Shown here one piece after another: positions 31,107 to 36,478 of a stretch of DNA of 36,478 nucleotides. Source of the stretch: Accumulibacter sp. GTDB taxonomy: Bacteria > Pseudomonadota > Gammaproteobacteria > Burkholderiales > Rhodocyclaceae. Numbering within the stretch: position 1 is the first letter of the stretch; every line of letters starts with the position of its first letter. The notes beneath the pieces are model-generated. The model did not search any database. It was given only the letters and a program-made list of their open reading frames with translations, and was not told the DNA's origin. Position numbers and translations under genes: made by a program. Where the stretch lies: assembly GCA_031266435.1 (NCBI GenBank), contig JAISAZ010000037.1:1-36478 (forward strand). Reading direction: 5' to 3'.

Positions 31107-31751
31107 ATGAAAAAGATATTTTGCCTCGTCTGTCTCCCGTTCGTCCTCGCAGCCTGCACTCCGCTCGCTTCCGTCTATGAAAGGCAGCCTGGGAAGCCCT
31201 TTGAAAAACCCTCTGGAACACCGACGGCGCCCCTGCCCGACAAGGCGCCGGGCGCGCGCACCGAGCCGGTATACGACGGGCGCGGCGACGTGCATGACGT
31301 TTTTTCCGACCCCGAACCGGACGCGCGGAACGTGGTCTCCGGTGTGGTTTCCGAGGTGACCGACGGGAACCGGCTGACGCTTCGCCGCTCCGACGGCGTC
31401 GAGGTGAAGGTCAGGCTCGCGGGGATCGACGCGCCGGGTTTGAGGCAGCCTTACGGTTTGCGCGCGAGGGACTACCTCGTCAGGATATGCGAGAAAAAAA
31501 GCGCCGAAGTCGTCGTCGAGTCGGTGGACAAAAACAGACAGGTCGTCGGGCGCGTCCATTGTTACGCCGATCCGAATAAAAACCCGATCGATTCGACGCT
31601 CGAACAGTTGAGCCGCGGCGTTGCCTGGGTCGCAAGAGAAAATGCGACCGACACCGAACTCAAAGCGCTCGAAACACGGGCGCGGAGAGGACGGCGTGGA
31701 CTCTGGATCGACCCCAATCCGATCCCGCCGTGGGATTGGAACAAACGATGA
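31107..31751 (+). CDS. Thermonuclease (SNase)-fold lipoprotein, catalytic Glu replaced
   Basis: From ATG 31107 the 214-residue protein has a lipoprotein signal (MKKIFCLVCLPFVLAAC, Cys17) and a proline-rich linker. An SNase domain follows: VVSGVVSEVTDGNRLTLRRS, then KVRLAGIDAPGLRQPYGLRA, VVGRVHCYAD and RARRGRRGLW. Compared with staphylococcal nuclease, the first Arg (R103), the calcium-binding Asp (D108) and the second Arg (R149) are present. The general-base Glu, which normally follows Asp-x-Pro, is Gly111. The protein may thus be inactive as a nuclease and could bind DNA or partners instead. An in-frame ATG at 31089 adds only MGFETN before the signal peptide. Confidence 0.85.
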   Translation: MKKIFCLVCLPFVLAACTPLASVYERQPGKPFEKPSGTPTAPLPDKAPGARTEPVYDGRGDVHDVFSDPEPDARNVVSGVVSEVTDGNRLTLRRSDGVEVKVRLAGIDAPGLRQPYGLRARDYLVRICEKKSAEVVVESVDKNRQVVGRVHCYADPNKNPIDSTLEQLSRGVAWVARENATDTELKALETRARRGRRGLWIDPNPIPPWDWNKR

Positions 31752-31838
31752 GTTGAAGGCGTTTCCCGGCGCGTCGTGAAACCCTTGCCTGAACGGCGAG
31801 AATCGCGTCGGGTGTCACGGGCGGGGTTTCCGGTCTCA
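31752..31838. other. Gap between the nuclease-like gene and the Correia-like element
   Basis: Nothing recognisable is present except the short GC-rich sequence GGGTGTCACGGGCGGGG before the element. Confidence 0.4.
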
Positions 31839-31942
31839 TTTCCATTTCCAGTTCCCCCCACCCTCTGTCGACTTCGCCTTGTGGCACGAGAAGACCTGTG
31901 AAGCGGCTCGGCATCAAAGCATGAATGAACTGGAAAAGGAGT
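31839..31942. mobile_element. Correia-like MITE, full copy 2 (diverged core)
   Basis: About 104 bases have the same terminal inverted repeats as copy 1: TTTCCATTTCCAGTTC at the left, and ATGAATGAACTGGAAAAGGA at the right, identical to copy 1 over 20 bases. TGTCGACTTCGCCTTG (31865-31880) is shared with the other copies. The middle differs from copy 1 except for GCGGCTCG. It lies before nlpD. Confidence 0.7.
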
Positions 31943-32072
31943 CAGGAACAAATCTTTTCCCCTAACTTATTGATTCAATACAAAATATTTTATCCGTCGG
32001 ATGCGGTTTTCATCCATGCCTGAAACGTGGCAAAATGGCACAAAATGAAAGCCATTCGGCTTCGGGAATCGG

Positions 32073-32933
32073 ATGATGAATATTTACGCCAAACTGCTCT
32101 TCGTTGCCGCGTTTCTGTCCGCCTTGTCCGGGTGCGTCGACCAGCCGCCCGCGCCGGTGGTCGGACCGGGCGACCAGCCGTCGTCGACGGTGCCGCAGAA
32201 TATCTACGTCGTCAAACGCGGCGATACGCTCTACAGCATTTCCCGCGAATACGGACTCAACCCCCGCGAACTCGCCGCCGCCAACAATATTGAAAACCCG
32301 GACCAGCTCGCGGTCGGGCAGACGCTGAAAATACCGGTCGCGCCCGCGACAGCGCCTGCGGCGGTCGCCGAGCCGGTCGGTACCGAAACGGCCACGGTCG
32401 AGTCACGACCTCTGGATGGCTCCGGGGCGCCTGCGGCGACCGCTGCGCTCAAGACCGAACCGAAAGCCGGGAAAGAGGCGTACTCCGACGAGGCGTTGGC
32501 AAAAGCGCGCGGGGGAAGCGGCGAGACGAAAACGGAGGCGACGCCGGCGGTCGCCGTCGAAGAAAGCCGCTGGGCATGGCCCGCCGACGGAAAAATCCTT
32601 CAGAATTACAACGGAAACGACAACAAGGGGATCGATATCGGCGGGCGCATCGGCGCGCCGATCGCCGCTGCGGAAGCAGGGCGGGTGATTCTCGTCAGCA
32701 ATACGCTTCGCGGCTACGGCAATATGGTCATCGTCAGCCACGGCGCGAAATTGGTGACCGTTTATGCGCACAACAGCAAGATTTTGGTCAAGGAGAAGCA
32801 ATCGGTTTCACGTGGGCAGAAAATAGCGGAAATGGGTCGAACCGAGACCGGAAAGGTCATACTTCATTTTGAAGTCCGCAATAACGGTCAGGCGCTCGAT
32901 CCGCTCAAATATCTGCCTGCGCGCGCACAGTGA
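32073..32933 (+). CDS. nlpD: NlpD-like LysM/M23 lipoprotein (amidase activator)
   Basis: NlpD is an outer-membrane lipoprotein that activates the amidase AmiC during cell separation. The 286-residue protein has the signal [20 protein letters not shown] with lipobox LSGC (Cys21). One LysM domain lies at about 44-88 ([20 protein letters not shown]). An Ala/Pro-rich linker follows, then a C-terminal M23-type domain ([20 protein letters not shown] onward). The catalytic His of active M23 peptidases is replaced: GIDIGG stands where HxxxD is expected. This is normal for NlpD-type proteins, which do not cleave themselves. The gene overlaps rpoS by four bases, the arrangement usual in proteobacteria. 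An rpoS promoter often lies inside nlpD. Confidence 0.93.
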   Translation: MMNIYAKLLFVAAFLSALSGCVDQPPAPVVGPGDQPSSTVPQNIYVVKRGDTLYSISREYGLNPRELAAANNIENPDQLAVGQTLKIPVAPATAPAAVAEPVGTETATVESRPLDGSGAPAATAALKTEPKAGKEAYSDEALAKARGGSGETKTEATPAVAVEESRWAWPADGKILQNYNGNDNKGIDIGGRIGAPIAAAEAGRVILVSNTLRGYGNMVIVSHGAKLVTVYAHNSKILVKEKQSVSRGQKIAEMGRTETGKVILHFEVRNNGQALDPLKYLPARAQ

Positions 32934-33877
32934 GCATGTCCGAATTTGGCGCTTCCGAGGAAAACGAAGCGCCGGAAACGTGGGCGGCGCTCGACGGCGA
33001 GTCTGAATCGCCGCCGGAGGGTTCTCTTGCGCCCGAACTCGGTTTGCTCAACGACGTAACGCAGTACTACCTCAACGAAATCGGCGCGAAGCCGCTGTTT
33101 TCCCCCAAGGAAGAATTCGAGTGCGCCAGCCTTGCGCGCAAGGGGGACTTCGATGCGCGTCAAAAAATGATCGAGCATAACCTGCGCCTCGTCGTCAATA
33201 TCGCCAAACACTACCTGAACCACGGAATTCCGCTGATCGACCTGATCGAGGAGGGCAACCTCGGACTGATTCGCGCGATCGAAAAATTCGATCCCTCGCG
33301 CGGTTTCCGCTTTTCGACCTACGCGACGTGGTGGATTCGCCAGGGTATCGAACGCGCGATCGCAAACGAGGCGCGAACGGTTCGGCTCCCCGCGCATATT
33401 TCACGCGAAATCAGCCTGATCACGAAGGCGCTCCGCCATCTCGAGGCGGAAACGGGGAAAAAACCTTCGCTGGAACAGGTCGCGCACCTGGCCGATTGCT
33501 CGATCGAGGAGGTTCGCCGCGCGCTCTCGCTCAGCGAGCACGAGGTTTCGCTCGACACGCCGATCAACGCCGACGACCCAAAGCATACGATCGTCGATGC
33601 GATCGTAGACGACGCCGCGAACGGCCCGGAAGATACTTTCCGCCTCCGCGAGGTGATCCGCCTCGTCAATCAATGGGTCACGGAACTGCCGGAGAAGCAG
33701 CGCGTCGTGTTGTCGCGGCGCTACGGTCTGGACGGCACGGAACCCGGAACCTTCGACGAAGTCTCCGCCGAACTCGGCTTGACGCGCGAGCGCGTCCGCC
33801 AGATTCAGATCGAAGCGATCGGTCGCCTCCGCCGCGCGATCAAGCACGGCGGGCTGACGCCGGAAAACCTTTCCTGA
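32930..33877 (+). CDS. rpoS: Stationary-phase sigma factor RpoS
   Basis: RpoS directs RNA polymerase to general stress and stationary-phase promoters. The 315-residue protein shows region 1.2 ([20 protein letters not shown]), region 2 ([20 protein letters not shown], then [20 protein letters not shown]), region 3 ([20 protein letters not shown]) and region 4 ([20 protein letters not shown], then [20 protein letters not shown]). The GTG at 32930 overlaps nlpD (GTGA), but ATG 32936 two codons on is an equally good start. The position directly after nlpD makes the assignment safe. A truncated Correia-like element begins just after the stop. Confidence 0.96.
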   Translation: MSMSEFGASEENEAPETWAALDGESESPPEGSLAPELGLLNDVTQYYLNEIGAKPLFSPKEEFECASLARKGDFDARQKMIEHNLRLVVNIAKHYLNHGIPLIDLIEEGNLGLIRAIEKFDPSRGFRFSTYATWWIRQGIERAIANEARTVRLPAHISREISLITKALRHLEAETGKKPSLEQVAHLADCSIEEVRRALSLSEHEVSLDTPINADDPKHTIVDAIVDDAANGPEDTFRLREVIRLVNQWVTELPEKQRVVLSRRYGLDGTEPGTFDEVSAELGLTRERVRQIQIEAIGRLRRAIKHGGLTPENLS

Positions 33878-33920
33878 TTCCCTTTTCGAGAATCGCCCCG
33901 CTCGACTTCGCCTTGCCGTA
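33878..33920. mobile_element. Truncated Correia-like MITE, copy 3
   Basis: Right after the rpoS stop comes TTCCCTTTTCGAGAATCG, then CTCGACTTCGCCTTGCCGTAC (33900-33920). This corresponds to the left end and half the core of copy 1, with about the same spacing. The right half is missing, replaced by the end of the minus-strand helicase gene. The break near 33920 may mark where that block was inserted. Confidence 0.6.
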
Positions 33921-33928
33921 CCGCTATT

Positions 33929-36028
33929 CTATTCGGACAAATCTGCCAAGAACTCCGATGCCGGAGCCACGCCGGAAACGTGCAGGAAGTCCCGCGCCCG
34001 CGTACAAGCCACGTAGAGCAGATGTCGCTCGGTAGCGTAGACCTCGTCCAGATCGCTCTCGTCGCTCACGCTCTCGATGCGCGATTGCAGCGGAATCACC
34101 TCGTCGTCGCAGGCCATCACTGCGACGGTACGGAACTCCAGACCCTTGGCGAAGTGCATCGTGGCGACGGATGCCTTGCCGACCACCGACTGCACCTTCT
34201 CGTCCAAGACCACGAAAGGCATGCCTGCGCGTTGCAGGGCTTGACGGGCGCGTTCCAGTTCAGCCTCGCTACGAACAAACGTACCGATCTCGTGCGGGGC
34301 AAGTCCAGCCTCCGATTGCGCCTTGATCCAGTCGCCAACGCCTTCGATTTCCAAGGCCTCGGATTTGAACTCGCGCACCGTTGGCGCGGGGCCATTGAAC
34401 ACCGACACCGTGCCCTTGCGGGGTTCGACATTGCCGTCTACGTCCGCGATTTCTTCGCCTAGCAAGCGGTCGGCCTGCGAGCGAATCTGATGCGATGTGC
34501 GGTAGTTTACGGTCAGGGTTCGTGAACGACCGCGAACGTCCACGCCGAGGGATTTCCACGAGAACGCTATCTGGAAAATCCGTTGCCCCAAGTCACCCAC
34601 GAAGAATAGCGCATTCGGGCGCGCGCCACCCACGGCGGCCAGAAACTTCAACTGCGCCACCGATACGTCCTGCGCCTCGTCCAGCACCACATGCTCGAAC
34701 AGTGGATGCTTGCGCTTGGGAATTTCGCCCGCCAGCCGCATGAATACACCCGCCATCGAAATCAAACCTTCGGCTTGAAGTTCCTGCCGAACCGCGTCAA
34801 ACACCGACCACAACGATTGCCGCTGCGCATCCGACAATCGGATCTTGCGACCCAGCCGCTTCACATCTCGGTAGTCCTCCCACGTTTGCAACTGCCATGC
34901 ATCTACGATCTGTTGCCATTCACCGAAGAGGAAGGCTTCGCCGAAACGCGAACCGGATACTTTCGCCATGTGCTTTGCCAGCCGCGTCCGTACGTCGTCC
35001 GACGTCGCCAGTTTTGCCTTGCCGAAACTGGCCTCAAAGAGCCGCAATCCCACAGCATCCAATGCGGCGACCTCGATGCGCTCGCCCAAATGCGGCTCGG
35101 AACTGATCAGGTACCGCAGTTTGGCGCGCAGCGCCGTCGCCAAAGCTTCCGAAAATGTCGTCAGCAACACTCGCGTATCCGGGTTGGCGCGTGCCAAGTG
35201 TGCGGCGCGATGTAGTGCCACGATGGTCTTACCGGTGCCCGCCGAGCCGGAAACACGCGCCGGACCGTTGTAGTTGCGCTCGACGAACTGACGCTGATCC
35301 GGGTGCAGGAAGATCGTCCACTTCTCCCACGGATACTTGAAAGCACGCTCCAGTTCTTCAACATTCGCCACCACGCGGAAACGACGCAGGGCATCGGGAT
35401 GCTCGAAGGGGTCGGCATCGGGCTGCACCACCAAGGCGGTTTTGGGTGTACCGCCTGTCGCCAGTTCCAGCAACGCCTCGCTGGCCTCGGCGGGAAGGTG
35501 CTCGGCGAGATCGAGTAGCGAATCCTCGTCCGCTTTTCGTACTTCATCCAGCCATTCCACCGGCACGCCAAAGCCCAGCAACAAAGCTTCCGATGTCTGC
35601 GCGAACAGCAAGGGCTTGGTCGCGGGCACGGCAGCAACCTGAACGCGCATCGGCGGCGCCAATTCTTCCACGTATTTGGGAACGCGGATTTCCTCCACAC
35701 GCTCGCGTACTTCCACGAACTGCGCCGCGCCCGTGGTGGGATGCACTTCAAGTTTGCGCCGTTCCGTCCACGCATACGCCTTGTCGTGATGATCGACAAA
35801 GCACAGCAACAGGCTGCTGGCCGATTTGTGGACGATCAGGCGGATGTCGCTCCCCACCCTTGCCGACCAGAAGTTCTTGTCTTTCGATTGGTCGACCCGG
35901 TGCAACTGCATGCCCGGATTCGCCGGATTCACCTGCATGTCAAAGACGGTGGTCTTGACGGCTTTCTGCTCGTCCCCGGTCAGCCGCGCAAGGCTGTCGG
36001 TGAAGGTGTCGGCGATGCGGAAGTCCAT
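33929..36028 (-). CDS. SF1 (UvrD/Rep-type) helicase with an N-terminal RelE-like domain
   Basis: From ATG 36028 the 699-residue protein has two parts. Residues 1-93 (MDFRIADTFTDSLARLTGDE through SARVGSDIRLIVHKSASSLL and DHHDKAYAWTERRK) have the strand order and RxG-xxR-IV pattern of RelE/ParE toxins. After a linker of about 165 residues comes a complete SF1A helicase: Walker A VSGSAGTGKTIVALH (about 259-273), Walker B VVLDEAQDVSV, motif IV-type TVNYRTSHQIRSQADRLL, motif V MHFAKGLEFRTVAVMACDDE, and motif VI LLYVACTRARDF. The start is chosen because it lies four bases after the stop of the upstream macro-like gene. Fusions of this kind occur in accessory DNA; a defence role is inferred. Confidence 0.88.
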   Translation of the reverse strand: MDFRIADTFTDSLARLTGDEQKAVKTTVFDMQVNPANPGMQLHRVDQSKDKNFWSARVGSDIRLIVHKSASSLLLCFVDHHDKAYAWTERRKLEVHPTTGAAQFVEVRERVEEIRVPKYVEELAPPMRVQVAAVPATKPLLFAQTSEALLLGFGVPVEWLDEVRKADEDSLLDLAEHLPAEASEALLELATGGTPKTALVVQPDADPFEHPDALRRFRVVANVEELERAFKYPWEKWTIFLHPDQRQFVERNYNGPARVSGSAGTGKTIVALHRAAHLARANPDTRVLLTTFSEALATALRAKLRYLISSEPHLGERIEVAALDAVGLRLFEASFGKAKLATSDDVRTRLAKHMAKVSGSRFGEAFLFGEWQQIVDAWQLQTWEDYRDVKRLGRKIRLSDAQRQSLWSVFDAVRQELQAEGLISMAGVFMRLAGEIPKRKHPLFEHVVLDEAQDVSVAQLKFLAAVGGARPNALFFVGDLGQRIFQIAFSWKSLGVDVRGRSRTLTVNYRTSHQIRSQADRLLGEEIADVDGNVEPRKGTVSVFNGPAPTVREFKSEALEIEGVGDWIKAQSEAGLAPHEIGTFVRSEAELERARQALQRAGMPFVVLDEKVQSVVGKASVATMHFAKGLEFRTVAVMACDDEVIPLQSRIESVSDESDLDEVYATERHLLYVACTRARDFLHVSGVAPASEFLADLSE

Positions 36029-36032
36029 AGAG

Positions 36033-36401
36033 TCACACACCATTCTTTGCGGACCTGATATCAAGAAGATTGATCTGATTGATCTTGTCTTTGTGAATAA
36101 CGATGGTTAATTTTGCGGGATATTTGAATCGCACTTCGCTGATTTTGAACGTCCAAAGCATGATTTTTAGCAGGTCTTCGTCAGAAGTGTTTTTCTGTCC
36201 TTTGAAGCGTGTAATCCCGGAGCCAAAGATAGTAGTGGAGATGCTCTGCTGGGCGTATATGTTATTTACCTTGTCCCAGAAGTTGATCAAAAATTCCAAG
36301 TACTCTGGCGTGGTTAGCACGGCTTTGTTGTTTTCATCGAACTTGGAGAAGGCTGTGAGAGGCCTCCTCGAAAAACCTCTCCTGATCTGGTATAATTCCA
36401 A
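36033..36401 (-). pseudogene. C-terminal remnant of a Thoeris-type macro-domain (DUF6430-like) protein
   Basis: The frame runs from ATG 36401 to TGA 36033-36035. Its first 15 or so codons (MELYQIRRGFSRRPL) lie within the end of the neighbouring insertion sequence. The genuine part begins near AFSKFDENNKAVLTTPEYLE. The segment STTIFGSGITRFKGQKNTSD, then EDLLKIMLWTFKISE and KLTIVIHKDKINQINLLDI, resembles the end of the macro-like domain of ThsA and DUF6430 proteins (IxGxGITR, LLKxxLxxFKxS, LTIVI). The N-terminal part is lost to the IS. The DNA is clearly AT-richer than the helicase gene. The stop lies four bases before the helicase start, so they formed an operon. Identification is from motif memory. 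Confidence 0.5.
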
Positions 36402-36478
36402 TATCCTGAATTATACGAAAGGGGCCACAGATGAAAGTGAGAAGCGCGATCAAGCTTGATCTGTTTGCTGAAGAACGC
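36357..36478 (+). mobile_element. Left end of an IS5-like insertion sequence (continues beyond the window)
   Basis: The sequence changes character near 36357, where GAGAGGCCTCCTCG begins the likely terminal repeat. A promoter-like TATAAT (36391-36396) follows, together with a perfect inverted repeat GTATAATTC / GAATTATAC (36390-36398 and 36408-36416). The transposase gene starts at 36431. The exact end and its target duplication need the right side of the element. Confidence 0.6.
36431..36478 (+). CDS. IS5-family transposase, N-terminus only
   Basis: ATG 36431 follows AAAGGGG (36418-36424), a good ribosome binding site. The 16 visible residues, MKVRSAIKLDLFAEER, match the opening of IS5-family transposases (RSAIKLDLFAEE followed by a GDPL motif). 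The gene runs off the window edge. Confidence 0.75.
   Translation, partial: MKVRSAIKLDLFAEER

Noticed and set aside
32073-32933. NlpD as an active M23 endopeptidase
   Set aside because: The zinc-binding HxxxD is missing, which fits an amidase activator instead.

Overview
This is a GC-rich chromosomal segment, most likely from a betaproteobacterium. Supporting evidence is the nlpD-rpoS pair, lolB followed by ispE, a small SRP RNA, a RimO of typical proteobacterial length, MltD with LysM repeats, and a polymorphic-toxin-like locus and a MITE that both resemble those of Neisseria. No genus can be named from the sequence alone. Both ends lie in insertion sequences: the C-terminus of a transposase at 1-110 and the start of a second transposase at 36431-36478.

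Region by region: (1) 1-2000 is a decaying accessory cluster with a transposase tail, two related small membrane-anchored proteins of immunity-gene type (the first frameshifted at a C10 tract), and stubs of two larger genes. (2) 2000-3720 holds palindromic and heptad repeats around a HigBA-like toxin-antitoxin pair, then the SRP RNA gene. (3) 3906-12085 is mostly housekeeping: rimO, an FAD-linked 2-hydroxyacid dehydrogenase, a zinc-independent quinone reductase, mtfA, an EamA exporter, an antitoxin with a decayed PIN toxin, an RlmL-like rRNA methylase and a small SDR. (4) 12508-14878 carries a Fic protein and an unknown membrane protein. (5) 15397-19874 is a minus-strand operon of TPR protein, lolB, ispE and mutY. 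(6) 20187-22142 is a dynamin-like GTPase. (7) 22494-25910 is a decaprenylphosphoryl-arabinose-type locus (GtrA, DprE1, DprE2 and a divergent UbiA-family phosphoribosyltransferase), in the gene order known from mycobacteria. (8) 26304-33877 holds cardiolipin synthase, mltD, a flavin reductase, a DUF192 protein, a nuclease-like lipoprotein, nlpD and rpoS. (9) 33929-36478 is a likely defence-type block: an SF1 helicase with a RelE-like N-terminus, and upstream of it the remnant of a Thoeris-type macro-domain protein cut by the right-hand IS.

The intergenic DNA is the most unusual part. Nearly every larger gap holds arrays of a 7-nt repeat (forms of ATCAGGN and GACAGRN) arranged as two inverted arms around a conserved core with ACCGATCGGT and GGCGGC-GAA-GCCGCC palindromes. 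A second family, with two full copies and one truncated copy, has a core that closely resembles the Neisseria Correia element but different terminal inverted repeats. Other dispersed palindromes and AAAAAG/CTTTTT hairpins fill the remaining gaps.
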